Assembly (NCBI GenBank): GCA_016212515.1
Contig: JACRFZ010000090.1
Location: forward strand, 57,867-121,866
DNA from: Candidatus Melainabacteria bacterium
Lineage (GTDB): Bacteria > Cyanobacteriota > Vampirovibrionia > Obscuribacterales > Obscuribacteraceae
Length of the DNA: 64,000 bases
Direction: 5' to 3'
A program made the position numbers and the translations under genes. Under the pieces are notes generated by a model, which saw only the letters and a program-made list of their open reading frames with translations, was not told where the DNA came from and ran no database searches. Below are positions 8,636 to 17,403 of this stretch, piece after piece. Numbering within the stretch: the first letter of the stretch is position 1; every line of letters begins with the position of its first letter.

Positions 8636-9916
8636 TCAATCAGGCAGGCAGATTCGCCCCCGGCGTTTAGTAGGTCTGCGCACCGGCATTTCTTCAAAAT
8701 AGGTGGGCTTTACCAGACCCTCGGCAAAGGGAAAGTAAAGCTGCACATACCGCATGGGCCGCGCAGAATCAGCTTCAATTTGAAGATCATCACTGTCGCC
8801 ATAAGCAGCCGGCAGGATAGAACAGTCGCTTGAAAGAATCAGAGGCGGAAGACTTGGCTCCGCCGGTTCAGGTAAGCTCTCAGGCTGCCCTTCGTCAAGG
8901 GGATCAAGCTGGAAAAGGCGCTCTACAATGGCCGCCGAAACCTCTAAATCTGAGGAATCTTCTTCCATCAGCTCTACCACCGGTTCTTCAACCAGCGCTT
9001 CCACCGGCTCTTCAACCGACTCTTCAACCAGTGCTTGTTCTGGGAACTCTTCTCTTTGAAAAATTGCCTCCACTTCCGGTTCATCAGCAATCACAAGAGC
9101 TTCAGGCGCCGATAAGGACTCTTCCGCGATGATCTCCAATTCGGCAGCAAAAACTTCCTGCCCTTCCGGCAACTCCAACTCCGCTTCGCAGACCGCCGGC
9201 TCAAAAATGGGGGGAGGGGATTCCTCTAGCGCATCCTCGTCAAGCTTTGCTTCGCCGGAAGCTGGAGGCTCCATGGCGCTTAGCTCCTGATTCAGATTCT
9301 CGGAAAGAAGATCAGCACATACTGTCGACTTGAGAAGTTCAGCCAGGAAGAAATTGCAGGCTACTTCCAGAGACATCTCCCGCCGCGCCACCACTGGTTG
9401 CACGGCCTCGTTCATCCAGCGAAAGCCGCTCTGCAAAGGTAAAACGAAATAGTCGCCGGCGCCGTGCACTTTCACCCGCTCTAAACCGGATGCTGTCAGG
9501 TAAGAGGAGAAAAGCTCTTGCAACGGCGCAATTTTGCTTAGTTTCTCAAGATGCAAATAAACCTGATAGTCGCTGGCTTCACTGAGCTGAAAAAGTCTCA
9601 GATTGTTGACACCAAGCCGTGCCATTGCTTCCGTGAAAGCCTGCCATATTATGACGTCTTCGTCGCGCCCCTGGGGGGAGAACGAAAAGAGCAAAAAGGC
9701 TTCCCGATCATCAATACAAAGAGCACGGTAGGTTTTGGAACCGTTTTCGATGGATGCCAGCAATTCTTCATCGCTAAGAGCATGAAATTGACTGAGACTT
9801 CGCCAGACATCGGTACCGGTGGTGGAAAGCCTGGACCCAAAGCGAGAAGCAAACAACTTCAACAAGAAAGCGCGGGCATCGGGCACTGCTTTTGCCGGCT
9901 CGATCTCTGCTACCAA
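8636..9916 (-). CDS. unknown protein with N-terminal domain faintly like an inactive AEP primase
   Basis: 426 residues in two parts. Residues 1-210 look globular: LSDEELLASIENGSKTYRAL, CIDDREAFLLFSFSP, a helix, YQVYLHLEKLSKIAP, then ERVKVHGAGDYFVLPLQSG. The order 'query of a small numbered region, beta strand, helix, strand, FVLPLQ' recalls the TOTE-type archaeo-eukaryotic primase core. The catalytic DxD normally found in the strand after LCIDD is replaced by SFSP, so if related it would be inactive. Residues 230-370 are extremely acidic with imperfect VEEP repeats (ALVEEPVVELMEED) and are probably disordered. The tail (MRYVQLYFPFAEGLV...) is basic. Function unknown; primase resemblance is tentative. 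Confidence 0.55.
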   Translation of the reverse strand: MVAEIEPAKAVPDARAFLLKLFASRFGSRLSTTGTDVWRSLSQFHALSDEELLASIENGSKTYRALCIDDREAFLLFSFSPQGRDEDVIIWQAFTEAMARLGVNNLRLFQLSEASDYQVYLHLEKLSKIAPLQELFSSYLTASGLERVKVHGAGDYFVLPLQSGFRWMNEAVQPVVARREMSLEVACNFFLAELLKSTVCADLLSENLNQELSAMEPPASGEAKLDEDALEESPPPIFEPAVCEAELELPEGQEVFAAELEIIAEESLSAPEALVIADEPEVEAIFQREEFPEQALVEESVEEPVEALVEEPVVELMEEDSSDLEVSAAIVERLFQLDPLDEGQPESLPEPAEPSLPPLILSSDCSILPAAYGDSDDLQIEADSARPMRYVQLYFPFAEGLVKPTYFEEMPVRRPTKRRGRICLPD

Positions 9917-10353
9917 TGGTGGTACCAGTCCACCATTTACTGAATTGCCGTTAGTAGAAGTAGTACTAATTTTACCGCTCGCTTTCTAGCACGATTAGAT
10001 ATACAAGAAGGGTGATAATGGGAGCCCGGAAGGAACCCGGAGACCAGCCAGTTAACCGTCTAATACATCCTTACAAAACAACAAAACTACATCAAGGGCT
10101 TGAGACTGAGCAAGTGATTCCCGAACGCGTCACATTTTATCATGTCAGCAGGATGTAACCACAGGCGGTGATTATTTACAAGTCATACAAAAGCTATATA
10201 CCGGGAAATCACCAGAGCCTCGAGAGCGCCCGCATATCCACTTGCACGCATATTCCAAATGTGGTGTAAAACATAAGTAGTAACTTCAGTGTTACAAGTG
10301 GTTACCTAATATACCGCCGCTCAGCCTCAAAGTCGGAAAGACCGACAAAATCT
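9917..10353. other. 437-base intergenic region
   Basis: No gene is supported between the divergent genes at 9916 (minus) and 10354 (plus). The stretch is AT-richer than its surroundings and would have to contain both promoters, but I see no convincing -35/-10 pair. GTTAC-like words recur near 10283-10305 (GTAAC, GTTAC, GTTACC). The only clear structure is the small hairpin just before 10354, listed separately. Confidence 0.4.
10332..10346 (+). promoter_or_regulatory. hairpin overlapping the ribosome-binding site of the phosphoesterase gene
   Basis: GTCGG-AAAGA-CCGAC forms a perfect five-base-pair stem with a five-base loop, ending 7 bases before the ATG at 10354. The only Shine-Dalgarno-like run (GGAAAG, 10335-10340) lies half in the stem and half in the loop. 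It could limit translation, but a stem this short may have no effect. Confidence 0.3.
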
Positions 10354-10929
10354 ATGAGCAAAATCTGGTTTAGCGCCGATTCTCATTTTGGCCACAGAAA
10401 TATCATCAATTACTGCCAACGCCCCTACCGGAACATCGAAGAGATGGACCGGGACCTGATTGAAAACTGGAATCTAGTGGTGGCGGAGAGCGACGAAGTC
10501 TACTATCTGGGAGACTTTGCCCTCGATTTCAAGCGGGTGCGGCAGGTGGCACCGCTCTTGAAGGGGAAAATCCATCTGGTTGCCGGTAACCATGATCTCT
10601 GCCATTCCAGCAACCAGGGTTCCGGTTCTTATCATCGTCACTATAGGGCAGCAGGGTTTGTAGACATTTGCGAAAGCGCCAGCCTGGAAATAGCCGGTGA
10701 AGAGGTTCTACTCTGCCATCTGCCCTACTTCGACCCCCTTGATCCTGATCAGCGATTGCCCGAGTACAAACCCGACGACCGGGGCAACTGGCTCTTGCAC
10801 GGGCACGTTCACGCCAGATGGAAAACCAGCGGCAGGCAAATCAATGTGGGGGTGGATGTCTGGGATTTTTTCCCGGTGAGCCTGGAAGACATTGCTGCCC
10901 TGATCAAGAGTGCACAAGCGGAAATATGA
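10354..10929 (+). CDS. calcineurin-like metallophosphoesterase
   Basis: Cytoplasmic phosphoesterase of 191 residues. The dinuclear-metal signature is nearly complete: FSADSHFGH (DxH) at residues 6-14, YLGDF (GDxx) at ~48, VAGNHD (GNHD) at ~76, LCHLP at ~119 and LLHGHVHARW (GHxH) at ~149. The Ser-Ala-Asp-Ser-His form and the closing NVGVDVWDFFPVSLEDI are typical of the YfcE-related group of bacterial metallophosphatases. Substrate unknown. It stands alone between divergent and convergent genes; its stop is 14 bases from the stop of the histidine kinase at 10944. Confidence 0.88.
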   Translation: MSKIWFSADSHFGHRNIINYCQRPYRNIEEMDRDLIENWNLVVAESDEVYYLGDFALDFKRVRQVAPLLKGKIHLVAGNHDLCHSSNQGSGSYHRHYRAAGFVDICESASLEIAGEEVLLCHLPYFDPLDPDQRLPEYKPDDRGNWLLHGHVHARWKTSGRQINVGVDVWDFFPVSLEDIAALIKSAQAEI

Positions 10930-10943
10930 ATTGGCGTGGGGAA

Positions 10944-12569
10944 CTAGCTGTGACCGGAGGAAGAAACCGGCGGCAGGGCGATGATAAAAGTAGAACCACG
11001 ACCCAACTTACTTTCACAGGAAAGTTCACCCCCATGGGCCTGAACGATCTGATAGCAAAGATATAGACCCAGGCCGGTTCCGGAACCAAAGGGGCCGCTT
11101 TGTCCCTGGCGAAAATTGGTAAAGAGCTTGTTTTTCTCTTCATCGGCCATGCCCGGACCCTGATCTTGCACCCGCACCAGCACCCGATCGTTCTTTGAAA
11201 GCAATTCAATGACAATCTTCGCCCCCACTTCCGGAGAAAACTTAATGGCGTTTTGCAAGAGATTGGCTACCACGTGGCAGAGGGCGGCAGCATCTCCCCG
11301 CACCTTCGGTATCTTCTGGTCGACGTTCACCTCAATCTCGATATTGCGCAGGGAGGACAGTTGTTTTAAACCGGCTACGGCTTCAAAGACCGGCACTTCC
11401 AGATCCACGTCGTTAAACTCAAAGACACTGACATCACGGTCATAGCGATAAAGTGAAAGTAAGTTCTGCACCATCACTATTAGTTCATGGTTGGAGCGTT
11501 TCACCAGTTCCAGAACATGATTTTGCTCTGTATTGAGATGGCCCACCTGACCATTAACAAGAGCAGTTAAAACCTGCTCACTGCCAAGAAGCGGGTTCTT
11601 CAAATCATGGGTTAGCACCGCCATAAAGTTATCCCTTTGAGCAGCCAGCTTTTCCTTCCGGCGCAGCAGTTCTTCCCTTTCGCGCTCGATCTTATTAAGA
11701 GAAACAGCTATAGCCGCTACCAGGCAACTGGAAAAAGTTGCTTCAAAGACTGCCTGTGCTGCCGAACCCTGGCTCCAACTCCAGAGTTTATACTTCTCAC
11801 CCAGGACACACATTACGCCGCCCAGAACAGCCATGAGAAAGGAAAGAGGCAAGAGTCGGCGCGCCACATAGCCCCCCAGCCTGCTGTTGGCAAAAATGGC
11901 AGAGACCGTATAAGTTGGCCTGGCAAATAGAAGAGCCAGACCAAGTAGAAGGAAGCAGACAGAGGCTGGAAAAGACATCTGCATGTAATCGCCGACGCTG
12001 TACAGCCGGGGCTCCCCGAACAGATAGCCGATCAAGCAGACCATAGAAATGGATATCAGGAAAAGCAAGATTAACTGGGCAATATAAACTGTTCTCACTC
12101 GTTTGTGCAAATAGACCATAGAAAGACCCAGGCCTACGAAGCTGAAGGCCGTGGTGGGAGACATTCGACTCTGAGCACCAACGCTCGATTCTGAAACTTG
12201 AAGAGGAAAGAGCAATTGCTCAAGGTCTGGAGAATTAAAATGCAAATAGTGCATCAGCACCAGACATCCGACGGCAATCTGAAAAAAACCCAAAAGCAAT
12301 CTGGGTAGCTTCATGTTCACGTGCTTGGCAAAATAATGCCAGTGGAGCAAATAGTTTGAGGTAATAAAACAAACCATGGCCGTAGAAGGCGACATTGACT
12401 TTGGCCCCAAAAGAGGCGCAAGCAAGGAATGTACGCCAAACAACCAGCCCACAAGAGTGCCGCCGGAAATTACCGCCACCATTAGGGCAAGCGGACCTAC
12501 AAGACCAATGAACCTGGCCTCCGCCGAAGCAGAATCAGCGCTCGAATCAAGCACCATAAGCAGTATCAC
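10944..12569 (-). CDS. membrane sensor histidine kinase (second of tandem pair)
   Basis: 541-residue histidine kinase. The N-terminal ~285 residues contain about eight membrane segments with short loops, a MASE-like sensor without a large periplasmic domain. A short coiled coil (KIEREREELLRRKEKLAAQ) leads into the dimerisation box with LTHDLKNPLLG, phosphoacceptor His at about residue 318. The ATP lid follows: N box NLLQNAIKFSP, G1 VQDQGPGMAD, G2 GTGLGLYL. All catalytic elements look intact. There is no receiver domain and no response regulator next to it. It lies 24 bases downstream of a paralogue (12594-14228) with the same layout, probably in the same transcript. The signal is unknown. Confidence 0.9.
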   Translation of the reverse strand: MILLMVLDSSADSASAEARFIGLVGPLALMVAVISGGTLVGWLFGVHSLLAPLLGPKSMSPSTAMVCFITSNYLLHWHYFAKHVNMKLPRLLLGFFQIAVGCLVLMHYLHFNSPDLEQLLFPLQVSESSVGAQSRMSPTTAFSFVGLGLSMVYLHKRVRTVYIAQLILLFLISISMVCLIGYLFGEPRLYSVGDYMQMSFPASVCFLLLGLALLFARPTYTVSAIFANSRLGGYVARRLLPLSFLMAVLGGVMCVLGEKYKLWSWSQGSAAQAVFEATFSSCLVAAIAVSLNKIEREREELLRRKEKLAAQRDNFMAVLTHDLKNPLLGSEQVLTALVNGQVGHLNTEQNHVLELVKRSNHELIVMVQNLLSLYRYDRDVSVFEFNDVDLEVPVFEAVAGLKQLSSLRNIEIEVNVDQKIPKVRGDAAALCHVVANLLQNAIKFSPEVGAKIVIELLSKNDRVLVRVQDQGPGMADEEKNKLFTNFRQGQSGPFGSGTGLGLYLCYQIVQAHGGELSCESKLGRGSTFIIALPPVSSSGHS

Positions 12570-12593
12570 ACCAGACGATCTTCATTCCCACTT

Positions 12594-14228
12594 TTAGAGT
12601 ACCTCAACACCCGATATAGAACTGAGAGGCAGTTCAATCCTGAATGTAGAGCCGGCACCGAGCTTACTTTCACAAGAGAGATTGCCTCCCATCGCCCGCA
12701 CGATCTGATGGCTGAGATAAAGCCCCAGAGCGGTTCCGGAAGATTGTTCCACACCGCCTGCGGTCTGGTGGTAGCCATAGAAGAGCAATTCTAATTCTCT
12801 CTCGGTCAGACCAAGCCCCTGGTCTTTCACCAAGATGACCACATGCTGAGGGTCTGCCTCCCCGGCCGGCGACTCAACTTTAGCCTCCAAGGAGATACGA
12901 CTTCCTTCACCGCTACTAGATTTAATTGCGTTCTGCAACAGGTTGGTGAGAACTTGAGCAAGGGCTGTAGAATCAGCCCTTACCCGGGGCATTTCCGCCG
13001 ACAGGTTCGTTGAAATCTCCGCCTTATGCAGACCAGCCAGCTCTTTCACGTTGGACAGGGCCTCCTGTATAGCCAGGGAGACATCGATCTCAGAAAATTC
13101 AAAAGCAGGATTCTCTCTGTCATAGCGATAGAGAGCCAAAAGATTCTTTATCATCGTCAAAAGTTCGTGATTGGCCTGCTTCACAACACCGATAAGTTGA
13201 CTCTGCCCTTCGGTAAGTTGCCCCAACTGCCCCCGCAGCAAAGCCGCAAGTACCTGCTCATTGCCTATGAGCGGGTTTTTCAGATCATGGGTGAGAACCG
13301 CCATAAAATTCTCCCTCTGCCCGGCCAGTTTCTCTTTGTGCCTGATAGCTTGTTCTCGGTCTCTTTCGATCTTACTAATTGATAGGGCGATGGCCGCCAC
13401 CAGGGTACCGGAAATTGCCGCCTCCAACACTGCCTGCAAGGAAATACCGAGGGTTCTACTCCAGAGCCCGGAACGCTCACCCATGACACAGAGGCTACCA
13501 CCGAAGACTGACCCCAGAAAACAAAGAGGCAAAAGGCGCCGGGCCACAAAGCCCCCCAGGGAACTACTGGCGAAGAGGGAAGCAACTGTCTGCCGTGGAT
13601 GGGCACAAAGGGCGGCAAAGGAAATAAGCAGAAAACAGAAGACCGTCAAATTGGAAATCGATGTGTAAGGTCCGGGCGAATAGAGCGCCGGCTCAGCCAT
13701 CAAATAGCCCACCAGAAAGACCAGGCTCATTATTATATTTATGAGCAGCAAAAACTGCGCTATATAGACGCCTCTCATCCTGTAGAGCAAGAATACAAGC
13801 GATAAACCAAGGTTGAAAAACATAAAGGCCGTAAGGGGCGACATGCGACCGGGATACGGGAGATCAACCGAGGGAAGACGCTCGCCGTGGAGCAGATTTT
13901 CCAGATCAGGACCGCCAAAGAGGTAAGGCTGAAGGACTAATAGACCACCGGTCATAAACACAAAGCCCAGCACCAGGCGAAGCATCTTCAAGCTCTTGCC
14001 CCGGGCCAGGAAGCACCAGTAACACCAATAACCGCTGTAGACCAGAAAGGCTACAGCCGTAGTGGGCGCCATGGGCTGCTTGCCATTCAATATCGTGGTC
14101 AAATGCGGTAGGGCGAAAATCCAGCTAACCAGCACGATTGCAGCAATGAAAAATACGGAGACAGCCAGGGGCCCCACAAGAGCCAATGCCACGGCCTCAG
14201 CGGAACCTTGCTTGCAATCTCCAGGCAA
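12594..14228 (-). CDS. membrane sensor histidine kinase (first of tandem pair)
   Basis: 544-residue paralogue of the kinase at 10944-12569. Both share the eight-helix N-terminal sensor, the motif RLGG/LGGFVARRLLPL before the last helices, the linker KIERDREQAIRHKEKLAGQ and the H box LTHDLKNPLIG. N box is NLLQNAIKSSS, G1 VKDQGLGLTE and G2 GTALGLYLS. The sequence between H box and N box has diverged more than the H box itself. The similarity along the full length indicates a gene duplication. No response regulator is encoded nearby, so both are orphan kinases. ATG at 14228 is followed directly by a membrane segment after ~18 residues. Confidence 0.9.
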   Translation of the reverse strand: MPGDCKQGSAEAVALALVGPLAVSVFFIAAIVLVSWIFALPHLTTILNGKQPMAPTTAVAFLVYSGYWCYWCFLARGKSLKMLRLVLGFVFMTGGLLVLQPYLFGGPDLENLLHGERLPSVDLPYPGRMSPLTAFMFFNLGLSLVFLLYRMRGVYIAQFLLLINIIMSLVFLVGYLMAEPALYSPGPYTSISNLTVFCFLLISFAALCAHPRQTVASLFASSSLGGFVARRLLPLCFLGSVFGGSLCVMGERSGLWSRTLGISLQAVLEAAISGTLVAAIALSISKIERDREQAIRHKEKLAGQRENFMAVLTHDLKNPLIGNEQVLAALLRGQLGQLTEGQSQLIGVVKQANHELLTMIKNLLALYRYDRENPAFEFSEIDVSLAIQEALSNVKELAGLHKAEISTNLSAEMPRVRADSTALAQVLTNLLQNAIKSSSGEGSRISLEAKVESPAGEADPQHVVILVKDQGLGLTERELELLFYGYHQTAGGVEQSSGTALGLYLSHQIVRAMGGNLSCESKLGAGSTFRIELPLSSISGVEVL

Positions 14229-14320
14229 GTTGGAATCGTCGAAAACAGTATTAATAGAAACGCCTCAGCCCTGACCTGATTAGATCATAGCAAGTCCTGA
14301 GAAATACGAAACCAGCCGTC

Positions 14321-15079
14321 CTACCACTTGATGCGGCTGGCCAGAGGAGGCTCCATACGTCCTGTGGTCTGATGCAAGTACTGACCGGGGAATTTCTTAG
14401 ACACCGAGCCTATGAAGGCCCTCTCGGTATGGAGGAAGCCGGCCTCAACATTACTGCCGCTGACGTCCAGAACGGAACCGCCGCTCTTGAGCCAGCGATG
14501 AAGCAGGGACAAATTTTGAGCCTTACTGAAAGCAGTATATTTTTCATCGGGCCAGCGCAGCATAAATTCAGAAGGGCGCGCTTCATAACGCTCCAGATCT
14601 TTCAACTTGCCAATCACCAGGGTCTCGGTCTTAGGATTTCTGGCATCAATCAAACTTGGCAGGCGCCCTTCGGCGCGCCAGTTTATGGAACGCAACACTT
14701 TGGCTTCATCAGGCAAAAAATGACCGGGGTTCTTGCGCACGAAAGCCGAAATCTCAGCCCCGGCAGCCAGATGTCGCCTGGCCAGCACAGCACCGCCCAC
14801 CAGAACGCCCAGAGCCAATCCTTCCGACCAGTGCTCCTTGACGAACTCTCCGGCTTGAGCCATGACGCCCTTACTGGAAGAGGCGGAAACTTCCTTAACC
14901 TCAGCCATGGGCGCAGCCGCCGGCTTCTCTTTCCTATCAGGGCCAAGCTCAAGCAAGAAGGACGAGGCGGCTAACCCTTCCTTCAACTCAACTTTCGATG
15001 TTTGCCCCTCAAGATTCACAGCACTTACTCTGGGAAGACTTTCAAGCCAGAGCATAGAACAAGAGTCTGCTGCCGTCAT
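14321..15079 (-). CDS. hypothetical protein with one membrane segment, third gene of MerR-VWA operon
   Basis: I do not recognise this family. The ATG at 15079 (252 residues) lies 30 bases after the stop of the VWA gene. An in-frame GTG at 15148 would overlap that gene by 40 bases and has no better ribosome site. The N-terminal ~70 residues look disordered. A single hydrophobic segment (LALGVLVGGAVLARR) sits near residue 90, followed by a soluble C-terminal domain with FVRKNPGHFLPDEAKVLRSI, RWPDEKYTAFSKAQNLSLL and LKSGGSVLDVSGSNVEAGFL. It could be a membrane-tethered partner of the VWA protein; this is inference from order only. Confidence 0.6.
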   Translation of the reverse strand: MTAADSCSMLWLESLPRVSAVNLEGQTSKVELKEGLAASSFLLELGPDRKEKPAAAPMAEVKEVSASSSKGVMAQAGEFVKEHWSEGLALGVLVGGAVLARRHLAAGAEISAFVRKNPGHFLPDEAKVLRSINWRAEGRLPSLIDARNPKTETLVIGKLKDLERYEARPSEFMLRWPDEKYTAFSKAQNLSLLHRWLKSGGSVLDVSGSNVEAGFLHTERAFIGSVSKKFPGQYLHQTTGRMEPPLASRIKW

Positions 15080-15108
15080 TGGGGATTTTACGCTGGCACC
15101 GCAAGGTC

Positions 15109-16485
15109 TCAGGGGGCACCGGTCGATCCCGGCAAATAGGTCTGCCACTGCCGTGGCGAAATGGTGCGCATATCACTTATTTCATAAGAGCGGCGATAGG
15201 AGGAAGACTGAATCTCCTTGCGGCTGGCTTCATCCCAATCAATGGAGGCCTGGCGTCGCAATTCCTTCACTTCCTTGAGCAAGGGCTGGGCTTCGGCCAG
15301 GCTGCCGCAAAAACGTTTCATATAACGCTCTTCCCGCCCCAGAAAGCGATCAATTTTTTGATAATTGCGCCGACGATTCATCTCGCAAGTTTCCCAGATT
15401 AGCCAAGATTGCCAGATTTCAGCAATTTTGAGGGCTTCCGTCTTGTTCACTGTCTGGGTGGAAGAAAGATCGTAATCGGCATAGCGAAGGCTGACTTGCA
15501 GGGGTCTGGTGCTTAGCTCCGCTTCCTCACCGTTACTCTGCCGATAATGGCCGACAATACCAAACTTGATAAGCCCTCTTTGCTCATCATATTGCTCAGC
15601 CACTTTCACCCGCAAAACCAGAGAACGGCAGGCCAGACTTGAAAGTCCACCCAGGTTGACCATGAGCTTGCCCTTATCGGCAGCAAATTCGCTGGGCAGG
15701 AACGAAAGCAATTCTACCGTCACTTCTTGCGGGTAGGAGATTGTCAGCTCCAGATTTTCCACAGCCCGACGTCTCAGCCCCTCCAGTTCACCGCACACCA
15801 CTGCCACCAGCTCATCGGAATTGGGCGTATGATGAACCACTCCGCCACCATGAACGGCCATGGTGTAAAGCTGCTCCGTAGAATAATCCTCGCCGATCCC
15901 TATGGCCGATGTGGTCAACCCGCGAATCTGCAGTTGCTGGGCATGCACCGCCAGCACCCCCGGATCGGTGGTACCAAAATTGGCTCTGCCGTCGGAAAGC
16001 ACCAGCACATGACTCTTCAATCCGCCTCGTTTCTCCATAACCCGGCCCGCACAGCGTGCTCCGGTCAGCCAGCCCTCACAGAGATTGGTGGAGCCGCGAA
16101 TTTCAATGTCTTTAATTGCCGAGAGCACGGCCCGTTTACCGTTTGAATCACAAAGACGACCGTCCACATGCACGATCACATCTTCGGCAAAGGAGACTAC
16201 GGAAATGTAGTCACGGCTGCCCAGACCTTTCACAATCTGGGAGGCGGCTCGCTTGGCCTCGGCAATGCGCGCACCGCTCATGGAACCGGAAGCATCAATA
16301 ACCAGCACCAGATTCAGTGCGGCACCGGCCTTCATATTCATATCGCAGGGAGAATCAGCGTCGTAGCAAGACAGCTCTAGAGGCTCCCGGGCCTTGGCCT
16401 CGATAAGAAGGTAGCGCACCGACCCGCCGCCATCGGAAACCAACCCTTTGTCGAATGCGGCTCTCAATTCAAGTAAGTCGCTCAC
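15109..16485 (-). CDS. von Willebrand factor A domain protein
   Basis: 458-residue VWA protein. The start is the GTG at 16485, which overlaps the upstream stop as GTGA and has a strong GGAGGT site 7 bases upstream. The MIDAS motif is complete: DASGSMSGARI (DxSxS) near residue 65, the Thr in RGSTNLCEGW, and the Asp in VLSDGRANFG. Residues 45-220 form the VWA domain; a beta-rich domain (ENLELTISYPQEV...) follows, and the C-terminal ~100 residues are helical and charged. No signal peptide or membrane segment, so it should be cytoplasmic. Metal-dependent protein binding is expected from the family. Translation is coupled to the MerR-like regulator upstream. Confidence 0.88.
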   Translation of the reverse strand: MSDLLELRAAFDKGLVSDGGGSVRYLLIEAKAREPLELSCYDADSPCDMNMKAGAALNLVLVIDASGSMSGARIAEAKRAASQIVKGLGSRDYISVVSFAEDVIVHVDGRLCDSNGKRAVLSAIKDIEIRGSTNLCEGWLTGARCAGRVMEKRGGLKSHVLVLSDGRANFGTTDPGVLAVHAQQLQIRGLTTSAIGIGEDYSTEQLYTMAVHGGGVVHHTPNSDELVAVVCGELEGLRRRAVENLELTISYPQEVTVELLSFLPSEFAADKGKLMVNLGGLSSLACRSLVLRVKVAEQYDEQRGLIKFGIVGHYRQSNGEEAELSTRPLQVSLRYADYDLSSTQTVNKTEALKIAEIWQSWLIWETCEMNRRRNYQKIDRFLGREERYMKRFCGSLAEAQPLLKEVKELRRQASIDWDEASRKEIQSSSYRRSYEISDMRTISPRQWQTYLPGSTGAP

Positions 16486-17204
16486 TGTCCACCTCCAAGT
16501 AGAATTTCCCGCAAAGAATCGCAAATACGGCCCCACCGCTCTATCTGAGAAGCATCAGAGAGGTTGCGAATGGAAATTTCGATATCGGGAGTTACATTGA
16601 ATCTATGCAAAACTTCGCTGCGAGACTGCCCTTTGCCCCCGGAGGGACCGGTGAGGGAACTAAGCGCTGTTAAGAGTCTATCCACCGGAGAGCCGCTAAC
16701 ATTTCGCGCTTCCGGAGGCGGCTCTTCTTCGCCGCCGTATTCGGGCTCGACTTTGCGGCTGGTACCGGCACAGGTGGCATCGGGCTCCCTGTAAGGGGTT
16801 CCTCGCAGGGTGCTCGACTGGTCCTCGCTATCTTCCGCAGCACTGGCGACGTAGTCCCGGGTCTGGCCGGAAAGGCCGGCCCGCACACCGTCAAGATAAT
16901 CAATGACGGAAGAGCGACGATTACCCCTCAACCTGGGCGAGGATGGCGGTTCGGCCAGGGTGCGAATATCTTCGTCGGACATCCCCATGAGAGCCTGGCG
17001 TACTTCGTTAAAGCTCAAGGACTGCCGCTCTCGCAGATTGCGAATGGCCTTAAGCCGGGCCAGATGACCCGGCCCATAGCGGGCATAGCGACCGCGCGAA
17101 TCAGGTCCCAGGAGCAAGCCGTTTTCAATAAAGCTTCTGATGACGCGCTTATCAAAACCGCTCTCTTCCGCCAGTTCTTCCAGGGTAAAGGTAGCTTCGC
17201 TCAA
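16482..17204 (-). CDS. MerR-like winged-helix regulator
   Basis: 240-residue protein with an N-terminal MerR-type DNA-binding domain: FTLEELAEESGFDKRVIRSFIENGLL, then a wing with RGRYARYGPGHLARLKAIRNLR and a third helix (SFNEVRQALMG), residues 5-80. The middle (about 85-190) is low-complexity and acidic. A short ordered C-terminus (VLHRFNVTPDIEISIRNLSD, RWGRICDSLREIL) may be the ligand or partner site. No effector Cys cluster typical of metal-sensing MerR proteins is present. It heads the operon with the VWA protein (four-base overlap) and the membrane protein, and probably controls it. Confidence 0.8.
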   Translation of the reverse strand: MSEATFTLEELAEESGFDKRVIRSFIENGLLLGPDSRGRYARYGPGHLARLKAIRNLRERQSLSFNEVRQALMGMSDEDIRTLAEPPSSPRLRGNRRSSVIDYLDGVRAGLSGQTRDYVASAAEDSEDQSSTLRGTPYREPDATCAGTSRKVEPEYGGEEEPPPEARNVSGSPVDRLLTALSSLTGPSGGKGQSRSEVLHRFNVTPDIEISIRNLSDASQIERWGRICDSLREILLGGGQ

Positions 17205-17403
17205 GGCTCTTCCTCATTGAGAAGGAGTGAAAACGCAACAAGATATATGCTTGCGCCTGCGACACAAACACTGAAAGCACAAAGCAGCAGGCCCCAGGGC
17301 AACTGCTCGGGCTCGCACTGATTAGGAAGGAAAGAAACCACAGTCGAACTAACGGACTACTTCTAACACAGTAGCACCTTCAATTCGCCATGTCAAATTG
17401 ATT

